DNA of 64,000 nt from Dactylorhiza incarnata (GCA_033032865.1 JAWHQI010000005.1:9386001-9450000), one strand, 5' to 3'; numbered from the stretch's first letter, positions 53,647 through 64,000 are shown. The notes: generated from the sequence alone by a model not told the origin. Made by a program: numbers and translations.

Positions 53647-54882
53647 CTACTGAATCGGGACAAAGCTGGGATCGATATTGAGGTGGTGGCAAGCGACATT
53701 AGGATCTACTCCTGGCATGTCAGCTGCCGACCAAGCAAAAATATCTAAGTTTTGGAGGAGGCAGGAGATGAGCTGACTCTTGTCAGCTCCAGATAATTCA
53801 GCGTTGATAGAGAGACACTTGCTCTCATCTTCCTCGCTGATTGGGACTGCTTGAGTCACTTGGGCAGGTTCCAAGTGAGCTCCATCTCTTGTATCTTCTT
53901 CAGCTTCTTCTGTAGCCTTTATTTGCTCGGGAACTTCAACCGATTCAGCCATCATAACTTCCTGAGGAGGAGACGATACGATCATGTTGACCGTCTTTAC
54001 ATAGCATTCTCTGGCTTTCCTCGGGTCACTTCTAATTCGGTGTTGCTTGCCATTCAGAGCAAACTTCACCACTTGATGATAAGTGGAGACGATGGCTTGA
54101 TACCCATTCAAGAAGGGTCTTCCGAAAATTGCGTTGTAGCTACTCGGAGCATCAACGACTATGAACTTCACCGATTTCGCTATCCCTCCCAAGATCACAG
54201 AAAGAGTGACGAGCCCTTCAACTTCCTTCTTTTCTCCTGAAAAACCATAAAGAGGTCCTTCAGTTGACAGGAGGGGTTTACCTGTCTTCAGCGCCTCGAA
54301 AGCTGGTTTGAAGAGCACGTTGACTGAGCTTCCCGTGTCTATCAGAATCTTTTCTACTGTATAATTTTCTATTACGGCCTTGATGACGACTGCGTCGTCG
54401 AAGGGATTCGCGGTCTGAGGAAGATCTTCATCTCCAAAGGTGACCGTTCCTAGGACCGGAGCTGAAGAGGTAGCTGCAACCTCTGATTGATAGACTCTTT
54501 TCAGACTTGCCTTTCTTGAAGATTCCGGACCTGCACCCCCATGGATGCAAAAGAGGTTGTCTAGGGCACCCTCATCATTAGCATCTATGCATTCATTTGG
54601 GAAGCCGATGTTACCCAGATGGCCAACATCATCCACTTCCTTGCATTCCCAATGAACCTCTGGTACCTCCTTGGCTTTAGAGGTTGAGGCTTTGGCAGGA
54701 TCGCTCTTCTGAATGACATCAGAGATTTTGCCCTCCTTCAGAAGCCTCTCCAAGAACAAACGGAGGGCTCTGCAATTCTCCGTTAAATGACCCCTTTCTC
54801 GGTGATATTCGCAGTACAGGGCTGGATTTCGTGTCTTCGGATCTGAATTCAACGGAGCCGGCCTTCTGAAGAAGGGCTGTTT
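53647..54882 (-). pseudogene. E5 zinc knuckle and protease region
   Basis: Follows gag in the same frame after a single TAG (54885-54883). It carries the zinc knuckle CEYHRERGHLTENC, the protease active site ILIDTGSSVNVLF with VVDAPSSYNAIFGRP, and the linker to RT (WSAADMPGVD, HHLNIDP). It ends at an in-frame TAG (53649-53647) just before RT. Both TAGs are single-codon breaks; whether the first could be read through is unknown. Confidence 0.88.
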
Positions 54883-56286
54883 CTAAACAGTTTGAAGCAC
54901 TTCACTCATTGGAACCCCAAAGTCTGTAAAAGACTCTTGGGATTCGTTGTAATGAGACGGGAGGGGCAGAAGAGGAGGTTGGATGTATTGAATCTGGTGG
55001 ACTGGGGTAGCTTGCGGAGCGGGAGTAACGGGAGTTTGAAAAAACGAACTTTGAGGTGGAAAGGATTGATTACCTCGATTGGGGCGGATGTTACGGTAAT
55101 TCTTACCTCTTGAAGCTGGAGGTGGAAGATCTTGCCGGGGCTTTGAAGAAGACGGAGCCGGATAGAATCCCGCGGAACCCTTCTGAGCTCCCCTATTGGT
55201 CAGATTGCTCACATAGGTAGGGTTGTTGATTTCCCCCTCTATGAAACGATTAGCCACGCTAATCAGCTCCTGATAGGAGCTAGGCTCCTTGGTGGTGACT
55301 TCGAACTTCAGAGGGCCTTCCTGCAGGCCGCTGATCAGGGCTACCATGTAGAGTTCAGGATCCATATCTCGAATCCCCAAAATCTCCTTCTGAAAGCGAT
55401 CAACAAAGTGGGCAACGGTCTCACTGTCCCCTTGCTTGATTTTGAAGAGGGTCGCAGGACCACTCTTCCTCTTCTTTGCGGTGGCAAATCTTAATAGAAG
55501 CTCTTCCCTTAGAGCAGCAAAACTCGGAATGGACTGACTGGGAAGTTTATAGAACCATTCCATGGCCGCCCCATCAAAAGAGGTGACCATCAACTTACAC
55601 CTCACTCCATCCGAAATAGTCCTGAGAGCAACAGCTGACTCGAAGGCCTGGAGGTGAGACATTGGGTCACTCTCCCCTGAGAAAATGGGAAGGCGAGGCT
55701 CCCTGAACCCATGGGGGATTGGGTCTCGACGAATCTCGTCGGTAAAAGGAGAAGGCTCCCCGAAAACAGAAGGACCTGGAGGAGCAAGAAAGGAAGCAGG
55801 AGGAGCTTGTGGGAAAGCAAACTCTTCTTCGAAATTCAGGGCTTGAGCCGGAGGCCCCTGGGCTGCGGCTCGGAAAGAATGATGGCGAGCAACGAACTCC
55901 TCATGCTGAGATCGCTGAGGAGCTACAGGCTGGAAACTGGGGTGATCGCACGGGCGACCGCTCGCCACGCGATCTGGGGTGGCGACATGAGGCGGAGTAG
56001 GAAGGATTCTCTGAGAGATTGCGGCCAGAACTTGGTTCATGGCCTCAATCTGCTTCGCGGACTCCTGCTGAGTCCGGACGGCCTCTTGCCGGTCTCGAGC
56101 GGCCTCTTGCTGAGACCGGGCGATCTCCTGCTGGACGGAAGCAGCATCCTGCCTAGCTCGAGCGGCCTCACGGAGAGCCTGCTCTATGCGGAGTTCGAAA
56201 CGGCGCTCAAGCGCTTCCAAAGAATTGTGATCGGACGGGTGACCGCTGGGAGACCGCGCAGGACGACCTCTGCGGCGCTCAGCCAT
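54883..56286 (-). CDS. E5 gag
   Basis: 467 residues from ATG 56286, only 58 bp inside the 5' LTR. The N-terminus is a Q/E/R-rich helix (about residues 25-95). The Retrotrans_gag domain follows (about residues 195-345: PIFSGESDPMSHLQAFE, DGAAMEWFYKLPSQSIPSF, LFKIKQGDSETVAHFVDRFQ). The Pro/Gln-rich end stops at TAG before the zinc knuckle. It would form the particle; intact as an open frame. Confidence 0.85.
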   Translation of the reverse strand: MAERRRGRPARSPSGHPSDHNSLEALERRFELRIEQALREAARARQDAASVQQEIARSQQEAARDRQEAVRTQQESAKQIEAMNQVLAAISQRILPTPPHVATPDRVASGRPCDHPSFQPVAPQRSQHEEFVARHHSFRAAAQGPPAQALNFEEEFAFPQAPPASFLAPPGPSVFGEPSPFTDEIRRDPIPHGFREPRLPIFSGESDPMSHLQAFESAVALRTISDGVRCKLMVTSFDGAAMEWFYKLPSQSIPSFAALREELLLRFATAKKRKSGPATLFKIKQGDSETVAHFVDRFQKEILGIRDMDPELYMVALISGLQEGPLKFEVTTKEPSSYQELISVANRFIEGEINNPTYVSNLTNRGAQKGSAGFYPAPSSSKPRQDLPPPASRGKNYRNIRPNRGNQSFPPQSSFFQTPVTPAPQATPVHQIQYIQPPLLPLPSHYNESQESFTDFGVPMSEVLQTV

Positions 56287-56343
56287 CTCGAAAGTCTACG
56301 AATTTCACCTGACACTTCGGATCTGAAGGTCGCGTGTTCGTTC

Positions 56344-56833
56344 TGTTTGGCACCAAAAATGGTACCTCCAAAATTCACACACTAAGGGGGGAAAAGAAGA
56401 AGACTGCGAAGTGCAGGTTACTAAGACAGGGGAGGCTGAAGAGAGAGAAAACGATCACAGGATGACGATCACTAAAAAATGAGATCGCTACATAGGTCGT
56501 AAGCTGGAGCCTCGGGGCCAGAGAGTCCCTTTCCAGGTACCCCTACCCCTCTATTTATAGACGAGGAGGCTGCCCAAACGGGCAGAACTAAGAACTACGG
56601 GCTGCCCGGGGTACAGGAGAGCCGGGGCAGAGATGAGGGGTGCAAATAGCAAAAAGGAAGAAAAGGAGGAGACCGCTCAGGCTGTCGATCTCACACTGCC
56701 TTGACCGCTTGGGACTTAGAAAACTGCGGCTGAGAAGAGACTTGGCGGTCTGCGCGATCACCATATATTGAGACCGCTCAGACCGAAAAAACTTTGGCCT
56801 GCAGGAAGAGGTCGCGGGCTTTCTGGGCAAACA
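56344..56833 (-). repeat. E5 5' LTR
   Basis: 490 bp, starts TGTTTGGCACC (one T more than the 3' LTR) and ends GGGCAAACA. Minus-strand TATAAATA at 56559-56552 is the sense promoter. Confidence 0.95.
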
Positions 56834-57029
56834 CCGACACAATCTCTAAAAGAAGATATATTGTAACGACCCAGAAGCCGACGTCTGATCGGGACACCGT
56901 CCACCGATCTTGCCTCAACTGGCCTCGCTACCGGGCTGCAGCCCAAGCACCATAACCCCTCTCCAGCCCACTGGCGGGTTGTTGGTGGTCACAATCTCCC
57001 TTTGATGAGGCAAACTCGATAGTTAAGTG

Positions 57030-57106
57030 TGCAGCATAAGGACGTCCCAGGAGGTCAACCATCTCAGTACTACTCCAGCCCGAGCAAGCTTAATTATGAA
57101 GTTCTT
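57030..57106 (-). ncRNA. 5S rRNA-derived segment (reverse copy)
   Basis: On the minus strand AGAACTTCATAATTAAGCTT... to ...ATGCTGCA follows the 3' two thirds of plant 5S rRNA with more changes than the forward copy. Not a functional 5S gene: the 5' third is missing. Confidence 0.75.
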
Positions 57107-57107
57107 C

Positions 57108-57150
57108 AACTTCTCATCACCAATTGAGTTGCAGCTCAATTGGTGATGAG
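57108..57150. repeat. Central palindrome of the 5S-derived element
   Basis: TTCTCATCACCAATTGAG and its complement flank TTGCAGC-like bases, forming the turn between the two 5S arms. Confidence 0.8.
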
Positions 57151-57157
57151 AAGTGGA

Positions 57158-57234
57158 AGAACTCCATAGTTAAGCGTGCTCGGGCTGGAGTAGTACAGGG
57201 ATGGGTGACCTCCTGGGAAGTCCCCGTGCTGCAC
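57158..57234 (+). ncRNA. 5S rRNA-derived segment (forward copy)
   Basis: AGAACTCCATAGTTAAGCGT, GGGATGGGTGACCTCCTGGG and AAGTCCCCGTGCTGCA match plant 5S rRNA from about position 40 to the end, including the box A and box C parts of the internal Pol III promoter. The 5' part of 5S is absent, so it is a derived sequence. Confidence 0.85.
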
Positions 57235-57315
57235 ACTTAACTATCGAGTTTGCCTCATCAAAGGGAGATTGTGGCCACCAACAACCCACCAGTGGGCTGG
57301 AGAGGGGTTGGGGTG

Positions 57316-58484
57316 TGTGAAATTTTCCGTAGATCTAGGAGTGAGCAGGAATCGTACAACTTAAAGTTACAGCCAACAACCAGAAGCACATGAAGCAACA
57401 CAATCTGTATTGATAATAGCAGAAATCTTTATTACAGAGCGAGGTATACATGGCGAGAGATGATTTCGTCAGTACACAAAACCAAAAGGAACAAATACAG
57501 CTGAAGAAAGATAACCAGCGGTCTGAACTCTGAGACCGCCTGACCGCGCAACCTGGGTGTTCGCGCGACTAGAAAAGGAGACCGCGTGAACAGATGTCGA
57601 CGACTTGAACAACACCAACTGAACCTCCGCGACCTTCCGAACTCCACTAATTCTCCCGAACTCCAGCAACCAGCACTGCAAGCCGCAATACCGCCCAAAC
57701 ACCTTAGAAGAAGAGGTGACCGCTGCTGTCCGCACAATCCGCAGAAGCTGCACAAGGAAAGTTCAATCAGCTAACCGCCCGGTCACAAAAAACGAGACCG
57801 CAAGCTCTAGGCGCGAGTTCAACTTACACTTGGTGCGATTATTTTGCTGCTACAGTGACTCCAATTTATAGGCATGCGACCTGATCCAGTCACCACCCTA
57901 TGAGATAGAGTCACCGCCCTGACCGCACAACCAAGACCGGCCTACCCGCGCGGTCAGAAGATCGCTCTGCACCTGTGAGCTCACCGACTTCAATCCTGAC
58001 CGGAGATCGCCACTCCTCCAAGAAGGCGTGCGATCATGACAACTCGCACGGTCATGACGCCCACCACCAGTGTTCGCATAAACGAGACCTCCTCCAGAGA
58101 CCGCGAACACAGAGAAGGAGATCGCGCAACTAAGAGCACCTTAGTCGGCGCGCACCAACAAGAACCCGGACAGTCACCAGACCGGAAGACCGCCCGAACA
58201 AACAACCCTGTGCGGCCAACAGCTTAACCCGCACAGTACAGAAAATAGCCCACAATGCGGTCACACAAACTAGACCGCGCGGCCTCACCTTCCTGAATAA
58301 CAGCTCGCCACGCGGTCACGCAAACCAGACCGCGCGGCCTCACCTCGGCAACCTTGGACAGAAAGAACGACGGTCACGCCGAGTAAGCTGCGGCTAAACT
58401 GAATAGGTCAGACCGCAGAAGGAGACCGCAAGACCGCGCGGTCACCTTCCAGACCGCCAACTTCATACTTCAACATTTTCAACA
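57316..58484 (-). repeat. E6 3' LTR
   Basis: 1,169 bp; by eye about 19 exact GACCGC/GCGGTC words, most after position 57510. Confidence 0.95.
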
Positions 58485-61400
58485 CTCCCCCTTTAAGTGG
58501 GAAGTTGGAAACAGCCCAAGTAAACTTCTTAGCCGAGTGAACGACCCCTTTGCCAGTGCCTTTGTGAATATGTCAGCAACGTTGTCCTGACTCCGAACAT
58601 GCTCAACCGAAAGAGACCCCTCCAGCACATTCTCACGAATGAAATGATGCTCGATCTCGATATGCTTGGTCCTCGCGTGACACACTGGATTAGTAACCAG
58701 TTTGAGTGCACTCTCATTGTCGCCGCGGAGCAGAGTCGGACCCCGAACCTCCTTATGGACGTCTCCCACCAACCTCCTAAGCCAGATGGATTCTTGAGCT
58801 GCCAAGGCCGAAGCCTTGTATTTCACTTCCGTGGTAGAGACAAACACGGAATCATGTTTCTTGCTGCACCATGATATAGTCGTAGGGCCCGCCATGAAGA
58901 CGAATCCAGACGTCGAATTCCGATCATCCGAATCTCCCCCGTAATTAGCATCCATGTACCCATGCACCTCGAAGCCCGCATCCCTCCTGTAAAGGAGACC
59001 CATATCCGAAGTCGCCTTGACATACTTCAAAATATTCTTGGCCGCTAGTAGATGAGGCATCCGTGGTTCCGCCATATAATGACTCACCCTGCCAACTGCA
59101 TACGCAATATCCGACCTAGTGATCGTCAGATAAATCAAGCTCCCAACCAAAGCTTGGAACACAATCGGATCTTCCAGAATCCTCCCATCATCCTTCCGAA
59201 GTTTTGTAGCCTTCTCCAAAGGTGTAGAAAGGCACTTCCCTTCCTTCATGCCGAATCGCTCCACGATTCGCTCCGCATATCCAGCCTGGGACACCAGCAC
59301 TCCACTTTCCTTCCTCTGCACTTCGAGTCCAAGGAAATGGCGAAGTTCACCCAAGTCCTTCATCTCAAATCTGATAGATAGCTCAGCCCGAAGCTTTGCT
59401 ACCTCCTCCTTCGAATTCTCCATCACGATCATATCGTCGACGTAAAGCAGCACGATGACCTGAAGCTCCCCGATCTTCTTGACAAACAAGCTTGAGTCAG
59501 AGTCTAAAGCACTTAATCTACAAAATTAGAGATATTCTGCAATATTCCCATACCACGCCCTCGGTGCTTGCTTCAACCCATACAGGGCCTTCTTCAGCTT
59601 ACATACATAGTCTAAAAAATCTTCAGATACAAAACCTGGCGGCTGGACCATACAGATATCCTTGTCAATCTCGTCGTACAAGAAAGCATTCTTAACGTCG
59701 AGTTGCCAAATCACCCAACCCCAAAATGCTGCCATGGCAATAACGAACCGAACTGAAGTCATCTTTGCCACCGGACTAAATGTCTCTTCATAATCTTCAC
59801 CGTATTGCTGCGAGAATCCACGAGCCGCAAGGCGAGCCTTGTATCTCTCGATACTGCCGTCTGCCTTCTTCTTGAGCTTATAGACTCACTTGCATGTCAC
59901 AGGGGTGATACCATTGGGCTTGGGCACCAGAGACCAAGTCTCATTCTTCTCAAGAGCTGCCATCTCTTCTTCCATAGCCGAATCCCACTGTTTCACGTCT
60001 TTGGCCTTCTCAAATCTCACTGGTTCCCGCTCATCCAGGGGACCAGCAAAGAAGCATGAGACAAAGCGCACCATGTTTCCTCCTGTATAGCGATCAGGGG
60101 CAATGATTGTTCGCTTCGATCTCCTCAACGCCTTCTCCTGACTCGCATTAACCTCAGCTGCTTCTTCCCTAGCTCCCCTTCCAGACGTACTAAGAGCATC
60201 GCTCCCCCTGCTTCCTGATCCAGAAGCCTCCGTCTCAGAACTAGAAATGGATGGACCACTTGGTGACAAAGGCAGCTCCACCTGAAGATTTTCCACCGCT
60301 CTCTCTGGCTCCTCCACCCTGCTTTCTGGTAACTCAACACCAGAACTTCCCTTGTACGATGTCACCTCGTCGAACACGACATCGTGAGATACAACAAATC
60401 TCCGCGTCTCCGGGTCCATGCACTTCCAGCCCGTCTTCCGATCATCATAACCCACGAAGACTAGCTTTCTTGCTTTTGCATCTAGCTTCGTCCGAAGCGC
60501 ATCTGAAACGTGCACATAGCAGGTGGAACCAAACACCCGAAGGTGTGTCGCGCTTGGCTTTTCCTTGAACATCATCTCATGTGGGGTCAACATATTGATG
60601 GGACTGAGAGGCATCCTGTTGATGACGTAGGCGGCACAAGACATTCCCTCCGCCTAGAAGGACCTTGGGATACTCTTGGCATGCAGCCAACACTTGCAGG
60701 TCTCCGTCAGATGACGGATCTTCCGCTCTGCAACTCCATTTTGTTGTGGAGTATGTGCACAAGTAAGCTCCATCTGGATGCCCGCCTTCCTGCAAAAACT
60801 AGAGAACTCACCATAGGTGAACTCCCCCCGTTGTCAGTTCTCAGCTTCTTTATCTGCACACTTAGCCGACCCTCCACTAGCTCCTTGAACTCCACAAACT
60901 TGGCAAACGCCTCCACCTTCTCCTTTAGAAAATAAACCCAGACATATCTGGTGTAATCGTCGATCAACACCAGCATATACCTGCTGCCTCCGAGGCTTGG
61001 GGTAGCAGTCGGTCCCATCAAGACACCGTGGATACACTCCAACGGCACACTACTCCTTGTCTGCGACTTATCAAACGGTAGTCGATGAGACTTGCCGAAC
61101 TGGCATCCCGCGCAAACATGACCGTCACCGTAGGAAGATAGACTAGGCAGGCCCTTGACCATACCTTTTATCGCCATAGCCTTCAGCTTATCCATCCCTA
61201 CATGCCCCAACCTCTCGTGCCATATAACGACACTATCATTTGTCCTCATCTTGTCAACATAAGAACTTGTCGATAAAACGAACAAGTCTTTTGCCCTTCT
61301 CCCGACATGAACGACATCCACCTTTACCGCCTCCAAGTTTCATAGAAACCTCACTTCTGTTGGACGGAACAGAACGTGATACCCAGCGTCAACATCGTTG

Positions 61401-62582
61401 GTCACGGAGAAGAGGTTTTTCCTCATTCCGAGCACATGATAGACACTCTTCAAAGTTAGTGGCCCCCTATCACTGCCCAAGGAAACAACCCCCACCTTCT
61501 CGACACTATGCAAAGTATTATCAGTAGTTATGATGACATCATTACCTGAGTAAGGCTGCGCTGAAGAAAGCTTTGACTCGTCCTGTAACATCCCAGGGGT
61601 CTTACACGTCCCCGGTGAGGTGATGACCAAACCCCGAGTCCACGATCCAGTCCTCCTGATAGTTGATAGGAGCCGCAACTCCGACAGAAGCGAGAAGGCT
61701 CCTCCCCATCCTCCATCATTTTGCCTGGCCTCAGCTTCCTCCTTCCCTGCAGCAATATGTCCTGGCTAAAGATTCACCAGACAATCCTTCCTGATGTGAC
61801 CAAGCTTTCCGCATCTAAAGCATTTGCGTCCTTCTCCCTTCTTCTTCCCTTCAGCCTTGGGAGCATAGCCCCTCTCCTGCTGTCCAGAAGTTGAAGGCCC
61901 ATTGCCTCCAGCGGTCTTCTTCTTCTTATCCCATTTCTTCTTCTTCCCTGTGAAGAGCACCTCGCCTTCTCCCCCAGACACTCACACCCCCGCCATCTGC
62001 CTTGCCAGGCTCTCCTGCGACGCAAGCAGATTCTCCAGCTCCAGCAAAGATGGCTAATTTGTCCAACCCTGCACCGATGTCACAAAGGCCACATACTCCT
62101 TCCGCAAGCCGCGGATGATGTGCCTCTTCAGCTTCGCCTCAGAAATTGGCTCATCAGGATCCAGTGCTGAAATCTCAGTGCACAGGTTCTTCATCTTCAG
62201 GAAGAACATAGAGATAGAAAGATCACCCTGAGCCGACCTAGCCAGCTCATTTTCTAGAAAATGTAGCCTCGCTACATTCTTCTTGTTAAACAGCCCATCC
62301 AGGGCTCTCCAGATCTCCGCAGCTGATCCACACCCCAAGATGTGATCGAATAGGTCAGGTGATATTGCCCTTTTCAGAGTGAACTCTGCTTTCGCATTAA
62401 TCCTCCTCCAATTCCTCACCTCATGACCATTATCTCCAACTGGGACAACTTCCTCCGTACTATCTCCTCCAACAACCTCTCAAAGGTCCTCGCCCAGAAG
62501 ATAACTTTGCATGCACGACTTCCACTTCTTGAAGTTAGTCGAGGTAATTAGCATCTCAATTCCAAGACCTCTTGCTTCCATG
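58479..62582 (-). pseudogene. E6 gag-pol polyprotein (copia), degenerate
   Basis: ATG at 62582-62580. Gag of UBN2 type (62419-62054, LFNKKNVARLHFLENELA) with a TGA shortly before it; zinc knuckle CFRCGKLGHIRKDC (about 61830-61790); protease WIVDSG (near 61650, off the neighbouring frame and followed by a stop); GAG-pre-integrase IWHERLGHVG and HVCAGCQFGK; integrase core with LIDDYTRYVWVYF and RTDNGG (61336-60840), the first catalytic site reading HGVLMGP instead of an HTDxxGP form; C-terminal integrase part with VFGSTCYVHV (60644-59886); RT with QLDVKNAFLY, LKQAPRAWY and YVDDM (59880-59000); RNase H ending HLKGEC. Stops or shifts lie near 62040, 61980, 61770, 61338, 60830, 60655, 59885 and 59525. 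The last codons lie in the polypurine tract and the stop TGA is formed inside the 3' LTR. Confidence 0.9.
58485..58497 (-). promoter_or_regulatory. E6 polypurine tract
   Basis: Minus strand CTTAAAGGGGGAG directly beside the 3' LTR; also encodes the last residues of pol. Confidence 0.85.
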
Positions 62583-62657
62583 GCTCTACCACTGGTTCCT
62601 TCTTCACAAAGGTGATGGCAACTTTAAGTTCTTCACAGCTCTATCCACTCCAACCTA

Positions 62658-62669
62658 GCTCTGATACCA
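62658..62669 (-). promoter_or_regulatory. E6 primer-binding site (initiator Met tRNA)
   Basis: Minus strand TGGTATCAGAGC, exact match to the initiator-Met complement, directly inside the 5' LTR. Confidence 0.92.
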
Positions 62670-63855
62670 TGTGAAATTTTCCTTAGATCTAGGAGTGAGC
62701 AGGAATCGTACAACTTAAAGTTACACCCAACAACCAGAAGCACATGAAGCAACACAATCTTTATTGATAATAGCAGAAATCTTCATTACAGAGCGAGGTA
62801 TACATGGCGAGACATGATTTCGTCAGTACACAAAACCAAAAGGAACAAATACAACTAAAGAAAGATAACCAGCGGTCTGAACTCTGAAACCGCCTGACCG
62901 CGCGACCTGGGTGTTCGCGCGACTAGAAAAGGAGACCGCGCGAACAGATGCCGGCGACTTGAACAACACCAACTGAACCTCCACGACCTTCCGAACTCCA
63001 CTGATTCTCCCGAACTCCAGCAACCAGCACTGCAAGCTGCAAGACCGCCCGAACACCTTAGAAGAAGAGGTGATTGCTGCTGTCAGCACAATCCGCAGAA
63101 GCTTCACAAGGAAAGTTCAATCAGCTAACCGCCCAGTCACAAAAAACGAGACCGCAAGCTCTAGGCGCGAGTTCAGCTTACACTTAGTGCGATTATTTTG
63201 TTGCTACAATGACTCCTATTTATAGGCGTGCGACTTGATCCAGTCACCACCCTATGAGATTGAGTCACCGCCCTGACCGCGTAACCAAGACCGGTCTACC
63301 CGCGTGGTCAGAAGATCGCTCTGCGCTTATGAGCTCGCCGACTTCAATCCTGACCGAAGATCGCCACTCCTCCAAGAAGCCGTGCGATCATGACAACTCG
63401 CACGGTCATGACGCCCACCACTAGTGTTCGCATAAACGAGACCTCCTCCAGAGACCGCGAACACAGAGAAGGAGACCGCGCGACTAAGAGCACCTTAGTC
63501 GGCACGCACCAACAAGAACCCGGACAGTCACCAGACCGGAAGATCGCCCGAACAAACAACCCTGTGCGGTCAACAGCTTAACCTGCACAGTACAGAAAAC
63601 AGCCCGCCAGGCGGTCACACAAACCAGACCGCGCGGTCTCACCTTCCTGAATAACAGCTCGCCACGCGGTCACACAAACCAGACCGCGCGGCCTCACCTC
63701 GACAACCTTGGACAGAAAGAACGGCAGTTAAGCCGAGTAAGCTACGGCTAGACTGAATAGGTCAGACCGCAGAAGGAGACCGCAAGACCGAAGGTTAGAC
63801 CAGACCGTGCGGTCACCTCCCAGACCGCCAACTTCATACTTCAACATTTTCAACA
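62670..63855 (-). repeat. E6 5' LTR
   Basis: 1,186 bp. Minus-strand TATAAATA at 63224-63217 is the likely promoter; the 3' LTR has the weaker TATAAATT at 57870-57863. Confidence 0.95.
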
Positions 63856-64000
63856 GGGTGCTTGGGCTGCAGCCCGATAGCGAGGCCAGTTGAGGCTAGA
63901 TCGGCGGACGGTGTCCCGATCGGACGCGGCTTCTGGGTCGTTACAATAAAAAAATATGCGACAATGAAGGTGGATGGAGTTCCTGGGGGACTACACTTTC

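Larger units (their letters stand above)
44078..56833 (-). mobile_element. Tat-like gypsy element E5, full length, young
   Basis: 12.8 kb with two 490-bp LTRs, about five differences (about 1%), TSD CCGAC (44073-44077, 56834-56838). The minus strand encodes gag, protease, RT, RNase H and integrase with few breaks. The plus strand near the 3' LTR encodes two antisense genes. GACCGC/GATCGC words are dense outside pol. It is the best-preserved element here and the best reference for E3 and E4. Confidence 0.95.
57316..63855 (-). mobile_element. Ty1/copia retrotransposon E6, full length, defective
   Basis: 6,540 bp, LTRs of 1,169 and 1,186 bp starting TGTGAAATT and ending TTTTCAACA, TSD GGGTG (57311-57315, 63856-63860), exact initiator-Met primer site and polypurine tract. 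Copia domain order on the minus strand. LTRs are very rich in GACCGC/GCGGTC, as is the unrelated E5. Several stops and frameshifts in gag-pol. Confidence 0.95.
56862..63945. mobile_element. 5S rRNA-derived foldback element, split by copia E6
   Basis: Starts TGTAACGACCCAGAAGC (56862) and ends with its complement GCTTCTGGGTCGTTACA (63945). Without E6 it is about 540 bp. Nested inside are two 5S-derived segments in opposite orientation (57030-57106 reverse, 57158-57234 forward) around a palindrome (57108-57150), and an inner inverted pair CAAACTCGATAGTTAAGTGT / its complement. Cassandra TRIM elements carry 5S sequence in their LTRs, but inverted paired 5S copies are not the usual form. No clear target duplication was found. 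Confidence 0.75.

Noticed and set aside
57158..57234. Functional 5S rRNA gene
   Set aside because: Only the 3' two thirds is present, it is paired with an inverted decayed copy and lies inside a mobile element.
57898..58227. Frames repeated in both E6 LTRs (also 63344-63581)
   Set aside because: Appear twice only because the LTR is duplicated; composition is dominated by GACCGC words, and no domain is seen.

Overview
The window reads as a gene-poor, transposon-packed stretch of a flowering-plant nuclear genome. Evidence: LTR retrotransposons with plant-type primer sites (initiator-Met and Asp tRNA), Ty1/copia elements with gag-protease-integrase-RT-RNase H order, Ty3/gypsy elements of Tat/Retand/Grande type carrying extra antisense genes, a Tourist-type MITE pair, and Pol III-derived (5S and tRNA) small elements. 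I found no convincing host protein-coding gene, rRNA or tRNA gene. Species cannot be told from sequence alone.

Layout. 1-900: minisatellite of about 17-20 bp units (GCGCCCGGGCGAAAAA type). 1257-7752: a hairpin-rich MITE-like element (8-bp target duplication) split by copia element E1 (1539-7599, minus; 831-bp LTRs, TSD CACGA). 7761-9930: remnants of LTR elements, including five periodic palindromes. About 9935-18242: a SIRE-like copia LTR split by a non-coding Tat-type element (LARD, 11074-17781, TSD TCGAC). 18252-25977: truncated Tat-like element E3 (minus), which inserted into a Tourist MITE. 26604-26785: a second, intact Tourist MITE. 26922-27359: TGTAACG...-type elements with a tRNA-derived core. 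27360-27838: the minisatellite again, inverted. 28159-42472: Tat-like element E4 (plus, 14.3 kb, TSD CACAA). 43155-43323: third minisatellite. 43653-44032: GC-rich small insertion. 44078-56833: Tat-like element E5 (minus, 12.8 kb, TSD CCGAC, LTRs about 1% diverged, the youngest). 56862-63945: a 5S-rRNA-derived foldback element split by copia element E6 (57316-63855, minus, TSD GGGTG).

How the parts work together. E3, E4 and E5 share one architecture: gag-pol on the element's sense strand and, between pol and the 3' LTR, convergent antisense genes. In E4 and E5 there are two antisense genes, A (coiled-coil) and B (a domain resembling the 'putative gypsy type transposon' Transposase_28 family), each with its own TATAAATA box and with recognisable introns. 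Tandem repeats sit exactly in the gap between the convergent genes. The elements also carry dense, family-specific short motifs (GACCGC/GATCGC in E5 and in the LTRs of the unrelated copia E6; GCGAG and CGACGAA in E4; CGACGATAT in the SIRE-like LTR) that are nearly absent from pol. Together these suggest a possible self-encoded regulatory or anti-silencing module with cognate DNA motifs, which is the most interesting hypothesis here. It is inference; divergence counts were made by eye.
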